This document shows positions 38,931 through 47,326 of a stretch of 64,000 bases of DNA, in pieces. Source of the stretch: Sphaerimonospora mesophila NBRC 14179 = JCM 3151 (GTDB taxonomy: Bacteria > Actinomycetota > Actinomycetes > Streptosporangiales > Streptosporangiaceae); NCBI GenBank assembly GCA_001552515.1, contig BCRI01000011.1, positions 1 through 64,000 on the forward strand, written 5' to 3'. A program made the position numbers and the translations under genes. Numbering within the stretch: position 1 is the stretch's first letter; each line of letters starts with the position of its first letter. The notes under the pieces are model-generated. The model worked only from the letters and a program-made list of their open reading frames with translations. It did no database searches and was not told the origin of the DNA.

Positions 38931-39722
38931 ATGCTGACCATCGGCGAGCTGGCGTCGTACGCGGGAGTGACGGTCCGCGCGGTGCGGCACTACCACGCCA
39001 AGGGCCTGCTACCGGAGCCGAAGCGGGACCACTCCGGCTACCGCAGATACGACGGCGGCGCCGTGATCGAGCTGATCAAGATCCGGACCCTCGCCGAGGC
39101 CGGGGTCCCGCTGGCGCGGGTGCGAGATCTGCTGCGGGCCGGCGAGGAGGAGTTCGCCGCGGCGATCGCGGACATCGACAGGAGGCTGCGGGCGGAGATC
39201 CGCGAGCGGCAGCGGCATCGCGAGCGGATCGCCCGCCTCGCCGCCGGGGAACACCTGGTGCTGCCTCCGGAGGTGGTCGAGTATCTCGACCGGCTGCGGG
39301 CGCTCGGGGTCGACGAGCGGATCGTCCAGGCCGAGCGTGACGGCTGGATCCCGCTGGCCGCGCACTCACCCGAGCGGGTCCCGGAGTGGATGGCACGTAA
39401 GCGGGAGCAGATCGACGATCCGCGGCTGGTCGACTTCTACCTCACCCTGGGCCGGGCCCTTGACCGAGCCGACGACGACCCGCGGCTGGTCGAGCTGGCC
39501 GACAAACTGGCCGCCTACATCACGCGGATGGCCGACGAGCGGGGCGAGGACTACGTCGACGACACCGATATCGAGCTACCGCTCGTCAAGCTGATGGACA
39601 CGCTGGCATTCGACACTGTGCCGCCGGCGCGTCGGCTGATCGAACTTCTGAAGCAGCGAGGCTGGACGGGCTGGACCAAGCTCGAGCGCGTGGCCCCCAC
39701 ACCGGGTGCGACTCCCTGGTAG
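38931..39722 (+). CDS. MerR family regulator
   Basis: 263 residues. MLTIGELASYAGVTVRAVRH, YHAKGLLPEPKRDHSGYRRY is the MerR DNA-binding part, followed by the coiled-coil dimerisation helix and a helical effector domain (DDPRLVELADKLAAYITRMA) like that of the regulator at 26098. Second gene of the hydrolase operon; expected to act on the palindrome at 37993-38017. The effector is unknown, perhaps the hydrolase substrate or product. Confidence 0.92.
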   Translation: MLTIGELASYAGVTVRAVRHYHAKGLLPEPKRDHSGYRRYDGGAVIELIKIRTLAEAGVPLARVRDLLRAGEEEFAAAIADIDRRLRAEIRERQRHRERIARLAAGEHLVLPPEVVEYLDRLRALGVDERIVQAERDGWIPLAAHSPERVPEWMARKREQIDDPRLVDFYLTLGRALDRADDDPRLVELADKLAAYITRMADERGEDYVDDTDIELPLVKLMDTLAFDTVPPARRLIELLKQRGWTGWTKLERVAPTPGATPW

Positions 39723-39951
39723 CGCCGGTACGCGCAGGAAGACCCCACAGTGCGGCGATCCGAGCGCCATTGGTGATGGCGGGCAGGGGTACTGACGGGC
39801 GAGGCGACAGCGTGGTCCCATCGCAACCGCGACCCAGCGACGGACTGCCCTCATGCACCGCCGAGCGAGCCGAGAGCGCCGATGCTCAACCGGGCGCTCA
39901 GATCAAGGCGCACCTCGCCGTAGGGGCGGACGTGCAGTCAGAACAGCGGGG

Positions 39952-40208
39952 TCAGGCCGCGCCCAGTGCGTCGTTCAGCTTCGCCAGGGCGCTGGTCATC
40001 TCCTCGCGCAGGCTGTCGCGGAACTCTGTCGGGTCCAGGGGTTTGCGCGGCTCGCGGTAGTGCTCGGCACGGCGTGACTCGAAGTCGGCGGGCAGTCCTC
40101 GTCCGGGTTGCGCCACCGGTCGGCGCCGACGACCCAGATCTCCTTGCAGCGCGGCTGCTCACGCAGGGTCTGGAAGGTGGCCACCTCGTACACCATGCCG
40201 CGCCACCC
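39952..40208 (-). pseudogene. Tn3-family transposase fragment, frameshifted
   Basis: About 85 codons from the middle of a Tn3 transposase: MVYEVATFQTLREQPRCKEI, WVVGADRWRNPDED. After one missing base (gac-tgc for gac-ctg) it continues LPADFESRRAEHYREPRKPL, DPTEF, then a TGA at 39952. No terminal repeats or resolvase nearby. Confidence 0.78.
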
Positions 40209-40411
40209 GGCGCCGGCCGCGGGTGTCGGTGCGATAGACCAGGGCGGCCCAGCCTTTTAGCGTGCCCTTGTGCTCTGGCGCGGTCTCGCCGAGCGGATAG
40301 TAGGCGGTGTTGCCCGGGGAAGACCACTTCGCCCGGGACGGGTCCTCGGGCAGGAACGTGCCGAGCAGCCGCACCGTACCCCACTGACACCGCCCACGAC
40401 GGGCATGGGCC

Positions 40412-40453
40412 GGGCCCGTGGTGCGGCGAACGCGACCGCCGCACCACGGGCCC
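40412..40453 (-). terminator. 17-bp perfect stem terminator
   Basis: GGGCCCGTGGTGCGGCG (40412-40428) pairs perfectly with its complement at 40437-40453 around an 8-nt loop, 41 bp beyond the stop of the leftward CE15 esterase gene. Confidence 0.75.
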
Positions 40454-40493
40454 GCCCGACCACGTACGGTTCAACCGGACGGAACCGGTGTGA

Positions 40494-42185
40494 TCACGGA
40501 CTGCTGCAGGTGGCCTGCGGAGTGGCCGAGGACCCTGCGCCGATGAAACCGAAGGCGGTGCTCGCGTTGGCGGCGACCGAGCCGTTCCACGACTCGTTGC
40601 GCACCGTCACGTTCGAACCGGAGCCCGAGTGCACGCCGCCCCACACCTGGGTGATGGTCTGCGAACCGGGCCAGGTCCAGTTCACGGTCCAGCCGTTGAT
40701 CGGCGAGTTGCCCGCACGCACCGTGGCCTCACCCTGGAAACCGCCGGGCCAGGAGTTGACCACCCGCAGCGTCGCCGAGCACGCGCCGGTCGGCCCGGAC
40801 GGCGAGGGGGTCGGAGTCGGGCTGGGGCTGGGGGTCGGCGTCGGAGACGGGGTCGGAGACGGGGTCGGAGACGGGGTCGGAGACGGGGTCGGAGACGGAG
40901 TGGGAGTAGGGGTGGGGTTCGGCCCGTCGCTGAGGGTGGGGGTCTGCCAGTCCCGCCACTGAGACAGGTTGCCGGACTTGCTGGGGGAGACCCGGAACAC
41001 TCCGGTGTTGCCGCTGGTCTTGAGCAGGAACTTCCTGATGTTCTGCTGCAGGGGGTCACGCCACTCCGACCGGGAGGCGCAGTGGGTGCCGTCCTGGACG
41101 TCGGACCAGTAGCTGATGTTGGACTGCGCGCCGAGTGCCTTGTAGATCTCCGCCCCGGCCAGGGCCGCGACGCTGCCGGAACGGGCGGCCAGCCAGTCGA
41201 CGTGGGGGTTTTCCATGATGAACAGCCCGCGTGGTGCGATCATGCCGATCATCTCGTGGGTGTCGACGGGCAGTGCGCCGGGGTTGCCGGTGTAGGAGCC
41301 GAAGGCATCGCCGAGCCAGGGCTGTTCGGAGTAGGCGCTGCTGAGCGGCTGGGCGCCGCTTTCCTGGGCGATGCCGCGGAAGACCGGCACGCCGGCGCTG
41401 CCGGATTCGATGGGCAGGGTCAGCGCGATGCGCTGGTCGAACACGCCGCTGACGAATGCGCCCTTGCCATAGCGGGAGCAACCGGTGACGCCCATGGCGT
41501 CGGCCTTGAGTATGGTGCCGCCCGACTGCTCGACGACGTCGATGATGCGGCTGACACCCCAGGCCCAGGCGGCCAGCAGCCCGGTGCTGCTGGAGGAGCC
41601 GTAGATGCTGTAGAAAGCACCCTGCTTGTTGTTGCGCGCGGTGCCTTCCTTGCCCACGGCCAGGGGGTCGTAGCTGATGACGGCGGCCCCGGCGGCCTTG
41701 ATGGCGGCGGTGTCGGCACCGAATCCTCCCACGACGACCACGGCAGGGAACGGCCCGGTGCCGGAGGGGAGATCGACCCCGGCCGAGAAGGCGGCGCTGC
41801 GGCCGTTGTGGGACACGTTGACGGTGATGCCGGTCCGGGAGACCGTCCCGGTGACACTGGACGGCTTCGCGGGCTTCTCGCCGTAGACGAACCGCTCGGC
41901 CAGCTTCTTGATCTCCGCTCGGCGGCACCGCCACTCGGCCTTGGTGGTGATGCGGGTGCCGTCCAGCTTCGTGAAGGGATCGGGAAGTTTCGCGTTGGAC
42001 GGGCCGGAGCCGGGCACCGTCACCGCGCAGTCGGCGCCCTCGTCCTCCACACCGGACGCGGCGCTCGCGGTGGGGCTCTGCGCCATCGCGAAGGCGATGG
42101 ACAGCATCGTCGCGACGCCCAGGACGAGCATTCGGCGCACGCCGGAGATCCGGCTCCCGCTGCGGGAGGTGATATCGCCGGTCAT
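40494..42185 (-). CDS. Secreted CE15 glucuronoyl esterase with CBM2
   Basis: 563 residues. Signal peptide [20 protein letters not shown]. The catalytic alpha/beta domain of carbohydrate esterase family 15 carries the hallmark [12 protein letters not shown] (nucleophile Ser) and [11 protein letters not shown] (His); these enzymes cut ester links between lignin and glucuronoxylan. A Pro-Thr-Ser linker of about 45 residues, coded by a 12-bp repeat near 40840-40900, joins a C-terminal CBM2 ([20 protein letters not shown] ... [13 protein letters not shown]) that binds cellulose or xylan. GGAGGAG lies 4 nt before the ATG. LacI-type and GAAA/TTTC sites upstream indicate sugar control. Confidence 0.93.
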   Translation of the reverse strand: MTGDITSRSGSRISGVRRMLVLGVATMLSIAFAMAQSPTASAASGVEDEGADCAVTVPGSGPSNAKLPDPFTKLDGTRITTKAEWRCRRAEIKKLAERFVYGEKPAKPSSVTGTVSRTGITVNVSHNGRSAAFSAGVDLPSGTGPFPAVVVVGGFGADTAAIKAAGAAVISYDPLAVGKEGTARNNKQGAFYSIYGSSSSTGLLAAWAWGVSRIIDVVEQSGGTILKADAMGVTGCSRYGKGAFVSGVFDQRIALTLPIESGSAGVPVFRGIAQESGAQPLSSAYSEQPWLGDAFGSYTGNPGALPVDTHEMIGMIAPRGLFIMENPHVDWLAARSGSVAALAGAEIYKALGAQSNISYWSDVQDGTHCASRSEWRDPLQQNIRKFLLKTSGNTGVFRVSPSKSGNLSQWRDWQTPTLSDGPNPTPTPTPSPTPSPTPSPTPSPTPSPTPTPSPSPTPTPSPSGPTGACSATLRVVNSWPGGFQGEATVRAGNSPINGWTVNWTWPGSQTITQVWGGVHSGSGSNVTVRNESWNGSVAANASTAFGFIGAGSSATPQATCSSP

Positions 42186-42227
42186 CGGGCTCCTCCGGGC
42201 GAGAGCCGATGGGTGCCGAGGACCAGT

Positions 42228-42241
42228 TTGAGACGTTTCAA
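42228..42241. promoter_or_regulatory. LacI-family operator TTGAGACGTTTCAA
   Basis: Fourteen-base palindrome with a single mismatch and central CG, the classical LacI/GalR-family form, 43 bp upstream of the CE15 esterase start. Confidence 0.6.
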
Positions 42242-42316
42242 GGCGATGCGTCCTTCCTCCTGGCGGTCCGTGACCTGTCACAGGTCTGCGGAGAGCCGCA
42301 GACCGAGCGAGGTGAT

Positions 42317-42518
42317 GAATGTTTTCGAAGCCTTACCGAAACATTCCGAGCCCGCAAGACCCAAATCAGACCGTTCACTCGGCAGGCAGTGGAGGCTGCG
42401 TTAGCTGTTTGCGCCCTTTATTCCTAATTGAGGGGATATCGACCGGCGAGGATGGAGGTGATCAACCGTCTATCATCCCGACCGTCTCTGAAAGTTTTCG
42501 GTCAAGTGTGAAAATTTC
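42317..42518. promoter_or_regulatory. GAATGTTTTCG inverted repeat and two GAAA/TTTC sites
   Basis: GAATGTTTTCG (42317-42327) pairs with CGAAACATTC (42337-42346). Further up lie GAAAGTTTTC (42490-42499) and GAAAATTTC (42510-42518). CGAAA/TTTCG motifs are known upstream of xylanase genes in Streptomyces, so a xylan-responsive repressor is plausible. The rest of 42186-42614 shows no gene. Confidence 0.45.
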
Positions 42519-42614
42519 AAGGACAGTCAGGATGGGTGATCTTCGTGGGTTTTCCGGGCAGGGCCGAGGTCCGCACCGTGGGATCGGGAGGGGGAGTCGC
42601 AGGCGCCGGATGCC

Positions 42615-43223
42615 TCAGAGGAGCGGCCAGTTGCGCAGGGCGGCGTCGGCCATCTCCTGGAGTTCATCGCGGTCGACACCGCTCGCGGTTTGCACGGCGA
42701 TGCCGAATGCCAGGGTGGTGACGTAACGGGCCAGAAGTCCCGGATCGGTCTCCGCAGGCAGGTCGCCGTCGTCGACGGCTCGCTGGAACCGCTCTCGGAG
42801 GCGGGAGCAGCCGTTGTTGCGCCAGGCGGCGAGAAGGTCACGCACTCCGCGCCCGGGGTCGCCGGTGGCCAGGGCGCCCTGGACGCCCAGGCATCCGTGG
42901 GGGTGGGCCGGGCGGGTGGTGGTTCGAATGGCGCCGGCCAGGATCGCGGTGGCGACACCGAGGGCGGTCGGCTCCTCCAGGGCCCGGGTCAGGTACGCGC
43001 CCGGGCCTTCGGTGTAGCGCTCCAGGGCCTTGCGGAACAGTTCCTCCTTGTTGCCGAAGGCCGCGTACATGCTGGTGGTGGAGATGCCCATCGCCTCGGT
43101 CAGTTTGGCCAGGCCGGCCCCCTCGTAACCGTGCTCCCAGAAGACCAGCATGGCGCGCTCGAGAGCTTCGTCGACGTCGAATCCTCGCGGTCGGCCGACG
43201 GGGCCGGTCTGTCTGGTCTCCAC
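42615..43223 (-). CDS. TetR family regulator
   Basis: 202 residues: GRPRGFDVDEALERAMLVFW, LTEAMGISTTSMYAAFGNKE, LFRKALERY gives the helix-turn-helix; the C-terminal domain is of the TetR_C type common next to SDR genes (HGCLGVQGALATGDPGRGV). GTG start at 43223. Divergent from an SDR gene; two 22-bp palindromic sites lie between (43240-43299). Confidence 0.92.
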   Translation of the reverse strand: METRQTGPVGRPRGFDVDEALERAMLVFWEHGYEGAGLAKLTEAMGISTTSMYAAFGNKEELFRKALERYTEGPGAYLTRALEEPTALGVATAILAGAIRTTTRPAHPHGCLGVQGALATGDPGRGVRDLLAAWRNNGCSRLRERFQRAVDDGDLPAETDPGLLARYVTTLAFGIAVQTASGVDRDELQEMADAALRNWPLL

Positions 43224-43239
43224 TCCCGCAGCCTACCGC

Positions 43240-43299
43240 TTCTGCATCGATCGATACAGAACGTGCTAATCTTCGAGTTCCGCATCGATCGATACAGAA
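43240..43299. promoter_or_regulatory. Two 22-bp TetR operators
   Basis: The 22 bases at 43240-43261 and 43278-43299 share CGATCGAT cores; the first copy has TTCTG/CAGAA outer arms and the second differs at one base of the left arm (TTCCG). Offset 38 bp. One lies near each divergent start. Confidence 0.8.
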
Positions 43300-43317
43300 T
43301 TCGACGGAGGCATTGAC

Positions 43318-44067
43318 GTGGGACTACTTGAGGGCAAGCCCGCTCTCGTCACCGGCGGCAGCACCGGAATCGGCCTGGCCAGTGCCGTACGGCTGGCGGC
43401 CGAGGGCGCACACGTGTTCATCACCGGCCGGCGCAAGACCGAACTCGACGCGGCCGTCGAAGTGATCGGCTCAGCGGCCACCGGGGTGATCGGCGACATC
43501 TCGAACCTGACCGACCTGGACCGGCTCTACGACACGATCCGCGGCCGGGGACGGGGCCTGGACGTACTGTTCGCGAATGCCTCCGTCGCCGCGTTCGTGA
43601 CACTCGAGCAGGTCACCGAGAAGCACTTCGACACTCTCTTCGACATCAACGTCCGGGGCACGCTGTTCACCGTCCAGAAGGCGCTGCCGCTGCTCAACGA
43701 CGGCGCCTCGGTGATTTTGAACGGCTCTACCAACGCGGACGTCGGGGATGAGGCGTTCGGCGTGTACGCGGCGACCAAGGCCGCCATCCGATCGTTCTCC
43801 CGGACCTGGGCCAACGAACTCAAGGGACGCGGCATCCGGGTCAACACCATCACGCCCGGCCCGACCGATACCCCTGGTCTGTCGGGGCTCGTCGCCGACC
43901 CGGAGCAGGCCGCCGACTTCAGGCGGCGACTGGCCGCGAACGTGCCGCTGGGCCGGCTCGGGCGCCCGGAGGAGATCGCCGCCGCCGTGGCCTTCCTCGC
44001 CTCCGAGCAGAGCGGCTTCATCACCGGTTCGAGTCTGTACGTCGACGGCGGCCTGAAGCAGATCTGA
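43318..44067 (+). CDS. SDR family oxidoreductase
   Basis: 249 residues, a classical short-chain dehydrogenase. Cofactor motif LVTGGSTGIGLASA, acidic/basic selector ITGRRK (NADP preference), catalytic Ser in ILNGSTN, and YAATK with Tyr and Lys. C-terminal TPGPTDTPGL and ITGSSLYVDGGLKQI. It reduces a keto group or oxidises an alcohol; the substrate is unknown. GGAGG lies 7 nt before the GTG. Regulated by the divergent TetR. The F420/NADP-reductase-like gene follows after 76 bp. Confidence 0.93.
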   Translation: MGLLEGKPALVTGGSTGIGLASAVRLAAEGAHVFITGRRKTELDAAVEVIGSAATGVIGDISNLTDLDRLYDTIRGRGRGLDVLFANASVAAFVTLEQVTEKHFDTLFDINVRGTLFTVQKALPLLNDGASVILNGSTNADVGDEAFGVYAATKAAIRSFSRTWANELKGRGIRVNTITPGPTDTPGLSGLVADPEQAADFRRRLAANVPLGRLGRPEEIAAAVAFLASEQSGFITGSSLYVDGGLKQI

Positions 44068-44143
44068 GTTCCACGGCCGTACGTCCGGCCAGGACGGCGG
44101 CCGGCGACGCACTGGTCGCACGAGAGGTCGAGATGGAGGACCC

Positions 44144-44797
44144 ATGACAGTGATCGGCATCATCGGCGCGGGGGAGGTCGGTGGCCAGATCGCGCGTGCG
44201 GCGATCGCGAACGGCTACGACGTCGTCATCGCCAATTCACGAGGACCTGAGACGTTGCAGCACCTCATTGAGGAGCTCGGACCGTCGGCGCGTGCCGCGA
44301 CCGCCGCCGGCGCCGCCGCCGCCGGTGACTTCGCGGTCGTGGCGGTCCCCCTCAAGGTGGTCAACGACATGCCGGAGGCGGAGCTGGCAGGCAAGATCGT
44401 GCTTGACACGAACAACTACATGGTCTGGCGCGATGGCCATATCCCGGTCATCGACTCGGGCGAGAAGACGGTTCACGAGCTACGCCAAGAGCACCTTCCG
44501 CGATCCAAGGTCGTCAAGGCCTTCACCCACATCCAAGCTCCCCGCATCACCACCGCGGGTTTGCCGGCGGGCGCGCCCGGCCGTCTGGCGCTGTCGGCCT
44601 CGAGCGACTTTCCCGAAGCCGTGGAACTCGTGACGCGACTGTACGACCAGTTCGGGTTCGACACCGTCGACAACAGCCCGCTCAGCGAGTCGTGGCGCAG
44701 TGGCCCCGGTCAGCCCGCGTGGCTGGCACACGAGCACCAGACCCGAGCCGAACTGATCGCCAACCTCGCCCGGGCGCGACGGATCGTCTCGAGGTGA
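44144..44797 (+). CDS. NADP/F420-dependent oxidoreductase-like protein
   Basis: 217 residues: IGIIGAGEVGGQIARAAIAN with VIANSRGPETL as dinucleotide site (Ser/Arg after strand 2 favours NADP), AVVAVPLKVVNDMP, GKIVLDTNNYMVWRDGHIP and KVVKAFTHIQA. This matches the NADPH:F420 reductase / NADP_F420-binding family, often a dehydrogenase partner of unknown substrate. Downstream of, and in line with, the SDR, so probably the same transcript and TetR control. Confidence 0.87.
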   Translation: MTVIGIIGAGEVGGQIARAAIANGYDVVIANSRGPETLQHLIEELGPSARAATAAGAAAAGDFAVVAVPLKVVNDMPEAELAGKIVLDTNNYMVWRDGHIPVIDSGEKTVHELRQEHLPRSKVVKAFTHIQAPRITTAGLPAGAPGRLALSASSDFPEAVELVTRLYDQFGFDTVDNSPLSESWRSGPGQPAWLAHEHQTRAELIANLARARRIVSR

Positions 44798-44898
44798 GTC
44801 CGTCCGCTGAGCGACTTCCGTCAGGACCGACGGGGAGTCGGGCCCGGGCGGGTACGGTCGATCCAGGCCACCTGGCGATGTATCGCGGGGAGACGCCC

Positions 44899-45660
44899 TC
44901 AGGTGATCTTGCGGTGGTAGGTGACCATGGCGAGGGCGCACGCGACGATGAGGATGCCGGCGCACCAGGCGAGGCCGATCCAGACGTCACCGCTGACCGG
45001 TCGCTGGGCGAACAGGTCGCGGATCGTGTTGACGATGGACGTCACCGGCTGGTTCTCGGCGAAGGCGCGCACCGGTCCTGGCATGGTGTCGGTAGGCACG
45101 AACGCCGAGCTGACGAAGGGCAGGAAGACGATCGGGTAGGAGAAGGCGCTCGCGCCGTCCACGGTCTTCGCGGACAGGCCCGCGATGACGGCGATCCAGG
45201 TCAACGCCAGGGTGAACAGAACGAGGATTCCGGCGACCGCGAGCCAGGCCAGGACTCCGGCGCCCGAGCGGAATCCCATGAGGAGGGCGACGAGCACGAC
45301 GATCACGAGCGAGATCAGGTTGGAGACCACCGAGGTCAGCACGTGCGCCCACAGCACGCTCGACCGCGCGATCGGCATGGACTGGAATCGCGCGAAGATT
45401 CCGCTTCTCATATCCGTGAAGAGCCGGAACGCGGTGTAGGAGATGCCCATCGCGATCGTGATCAGCAGAATTCCGGGCAGCAGGTAGTTCACATAGTGAT
45501 CCGATCCGGCGTCGATCGCGCCGCCGAACACGTAGACGAACAGCAGCATGAGGGCGATCGGCATGATCGAGACCGTGATGACGGTGTCCAGGCTGCGGGT
45601 GATGTGGCGTCCGGACCGTCCCAGCAGGACAGCGGTGTCGCCGAAGAAGTGCGTGGTCAT
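44899..45660 (-). CDS. ABC-2 type exporter permease (DrrB-like)
   Basis: 253 residues with six helices of the ABC-2 permease family: TRSLDTVITVSIMPIALMLL, then FVYVFGGAIDAG, YLLPGILLITIAMGISYTAF, and ENQPVTSIVNTIRDL with GLAWCAGILIVACALAM. Last gene of a four-gene operon (PadR, DUF1048, ATPase, permease), 9 nt after the ATPase. DrrAB-type pairs export drugs such as anthracyclines; a resistance role is likely but the drug is unknown. Confidence 0.92.
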   Translation of the reverse strand: MTTHFFGDTAVLLGRSGRHITRSLDTVITVSIMPIALMLLFVYVFGGAIDAGSDHYVNYLLPGILLITIAMGISYTAFRLFTDMRSGIFARFQSMPIARSSVLWAHVLTSVVSNLISLVIVVLVALLMGFRSGAGVLAWLAVAGILVLFTLALTWIAVIAGLSAKTVDGASAFSYPIVFLPFVSSAFVPTDTMPGPVRAFAENQPVTSIVNTIRDLFAQRPVSGDVWIGLAWCAGILIVACALAMVTYHRKIT

Positions 45661-45669
45661 CGTCGTTCC

Positions 45670-46467
45670 TTAGTCGTCCGTGCCGGCGTTTCCGGCCGCG
45701 CCGTCGTCGCCGATGATGGCGAGGAAGACGTCCTCCAGGGTCGGCTGTTTCTCGACGTACTCGACCTTGGCGGGCGGGAGGAGCCGCTTCAGTTCGGGGA
45801 GGGTGCCGTTCGCGATGATCCGCCCCTCGTGGAGGATCGCGATCCGGTCGGCGAGATGTTCGGCTTCGTCCAGATACTGCGTCGTGAGCAGCACCGTCGT
45901 CCCCTGGTCGGCGAGTTCCCTGACCGCCTGCCACACCTCGATGCGCGCCCGGGGGTCGAGCCCGGTCGTCGGTTCGTCGAGGAAGATGACGGGTGGATTC
46001 CCGATCAGGCTCATCGCGATGTCGAGGCGGCGGCGCATGCCGCCCGAATACGTCGCCACCTTCCGCGCGCCCGCGTCGGTCAGCGAGAAACGGTCGAGCA
46101 GCTCATCCGCGATCTTTCCCGGATGCCTGAGATGCCGTAACCGGGCGACCAGCACGAGGTTCTCCCGCCCGGTGAGGATCTCGTCGACGGCCGCGAACTG
46201 TCCGGTGAGGCTGATGGACTCCCGCACGTCCGCGGGTTGCGTGGCGACGTCGAAGCCGTTGACGCTGGCAGTCCCGGCGTCGGCCTTGAGCAGCGTGGAC
46301 AGGATTTTCACGGCCGTGGTCTTGCCCGCTCCGTTCGAGCCGAGCAGGGCGAAGACGCCGCCTCGCGCCACGTCGAAGTCCACGCCGCGCAGCACCCGTA
46401 GCGTCTTGTACGACTTCTCCAGGCCCCGCACATGGATCGCGGGCTCCTGGGCCTGACCGACTTTCAT
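45670..46467 (-). CDS. ABC exporter ATP-binding protein (DrrA-like)
   Basis: 265 residues. Walker A LLGSNGAGKTTAVKIL, Q-loop TGQFAAVDEILTG, signature YSGGMRRRLDIAMSL, Walker B PPVIFLDEPTTGLDP. The C-terminal extension 'VEKQPTLEDVFLAI' is typical of DrrA-type daunorubicin-resistance ATPases. Works with the permease that follows. Under PadR control by position. Confidence 0.94.
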   Translation of the reverse strand: MKVGQAQEPAIHVRGLEKSYKTLRVLRGVDFDVARGGVFALLGSNGAGKTTAVKILSTLLKADAGTASVNGFDVATQPADVRESISLTGQFAAVDEILTGRENLVLVARLRHLRHPGKIADELLDRFSLTDAGARKVATYSGGMRRRLDIAMSLIGNPPVIFLDEPTTGLDPRARIEVWQAVRELADQGTTVLLTTQYLDEAEHLADRIAILHEGRIIANGTLPELKRLLPPAKVEYVEKQPTLEDVFLAIIGDDGAAGNAGTDD

Positions 46468-46486
46468 CCGGATGTCCGTTCTCTCG

Positions 46487-46828
46487 TCACGGTCTGTCGC
46501 CCGCCGCGCCGTCGATGGCGTGGATCAGCCGTTCCCGCTCCCGGCTGATCCACTGACCCTCCGGGTAGTTGCGGAGAAAGGTCTCGGCGAACTCCACGGG
46601 GTCCTCGCCGACGACCGCGCGAATCGGCGTGCCGTTCGCGGCGCTCTCCTCGAACAGATCGGCGAGATCCTCCAGCATCGACAGCAGGCTGTCCGCCTTG
46701 CCCGGCCCGAAGAACTGCATGTACCGCTGCAGCGCATCGACCGCCGTGTGATAGTCCGCGGGTAGCCGCTCCGTACGCGCCTTGTACTGCCGGTAGCGCC
46801 TCTTCTGCTCGATCCATCCCAGCGCCAT
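46487..46828 (-). CDS. DUF1048 family protein
   Basis: 113-residue helical protein: QKRRYRQYKARTERLPADYH, ALQRYMQFFGPGKADSLLSM, FRETFLRNYPEGQWIS-like end (AETFLRNYPEGQWISRERER). DUF1048 genes regularly follow a PadR gene and precede ABC-2 exporters; the function is unknown, perhaps an accessory to the PadR sensor. Starts 2 nt after the PadR stop. Confidence 0.88.
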   Translation of the reverse strand: MALGWIEQKRRYRQYKARTERLPADYHTAVDALQRYMQFFGPGKADSLLSMLEDLADLFEESAANGTPIRAVVGEDPVEFAETFLRNYPEGQWISRERERLIHAIDGAAGDRP

Positions 46829-46830
46829 GT

Positions 46831-47160
46831 CTAGTTACCTCCTTCACGGAGCCGTTCGAGCCGTTCTGCGAGGAAGCTCCAGGTCTCCCAGAACTCTTCG
46901 AGATATTTCCGCCCCTGGTCGTTGACGGAATACACCTTGCGCGGCGGCCCCTTCTCGGACGGGACCTTCTCCACGTCCACGAGGCCGCGCCGCTCGATCC
47001 TGACGAGCAGCGCGTAGACGGTGCCCTCGGCGATGTCGGAGAAGCCCTGGTCCCGCAGCCACGCCGTGATCTCGTAGCCGTACGTGGGCCGGCCGGACAG
47101 GATCGCGAGGACGATGCCCTCCAGCGTTCCCTTGAGCATCTCCGTCAGCTGCCTGCCCAT
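46831..47160 (-). CDS. PadR family regulator
   Basis: 109 residues: LKGTLEGIVLAILSGRPTYG, YEITAWLRDQGFSDIAEGTV, YALLVRIERRGLV with the Lys-Pro-rich wing (PSEKGPPRKVYSV) and the C-terminal dimer helix. First gene of the exporter operon and presumably its repressor, released by the exported drug. The ATG is preceded by AAGGAGG. A 13-bp palindrome (47181-47193) overlaps the promoter. Confidence 0.93.
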   Translation of the reverse strand: MGRQLTEMLKGTLEGIVLAILSGRPTYGYEITAWLRDQGFSDIAEGTVYALLVRIERRGLVDVEKVPSEKGPPRKVYSVNDQGRKYLEEFWETWSFLAERLERLREGGN

Positions 47161-47180
47161 GGAACACCTCCTTCCGCTAC

Positions 47181-47193
47181 TCAGTACTACTGA
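47181..47193. promoter_or_regulatory. PadR operator TCAGTA-C-TACTGA
   Basis: Perfect 13-bp palindrome 21 bp upstream of the PadR start, next to a minus-strand TACTAT that may be the -10 box. Binding would block the operon. Confidence 0.65.
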
Positions 47194-47296
47194 CTACCGG
47201 TACATAGTAACGCTGAATAGCTGAGTCGCAAGCGGCCGGCGAACTTCGGCCCGCACGTCTTGTGCGCGGACGGGAGGGCATTGCGTCCCGAATGCT

Positions 47297-47326
47297 CGAT
47301 ATGTAGTGTTACGGCATGTTCTACAG
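47297..47326 (+). promoter_or_regulatory. Copy 1 of shared 30-bp control element
   Basis: Thirty bases, 27 identical to the complement of 54458-54487. Both contain GGCATGTTCTACAG and TGTAG/CTACA inverted arms. In this copy the ATG is followed by TTC TAC AGC TGA, so it looks like the promoter and first four codons of the flavin reductase gene, then a stop. It lies 174 bp upstream of the C45 gene. Confidence 0.75.

Larger units (their letters stand above)
39723..40493. other. Gap with transposase relic and terminator
   Basis: 771 bp. It holds the Tn3 relic at 39952-40208, a further minus-strand protein-like stretch (40215-40374, RLLGTFLPEDPSRAKWSSPG, AYYPLGETAPEHKGTLKGWA) of unknown family, and the hairpin at 40412-40453. 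Nothing seen in 39723-39951. Confidence 0.5.

Noticed and set aside
40805-40915. Tandem 12-bp repeats as a regulatory array
   Set aside because: They encode the Pro-Thr-Pro-Ser linker of the esterase in frame.
40629-42404. 591-codon rightward open frame
   Set aside because: It lies antisense to the CE15-CBM2 esterase, has Gly/Arg/Val-biased composition without a domain, and its length follows from high GC3 in the real gene.
44144-44797. Pyrroline-5-carboxylate reductase (proC)
   Set aside because: The dinucleotide motif is similar, but the C-terminal part matches the NADP/F420 reductase-like family and not the ProC dimerisation domain.
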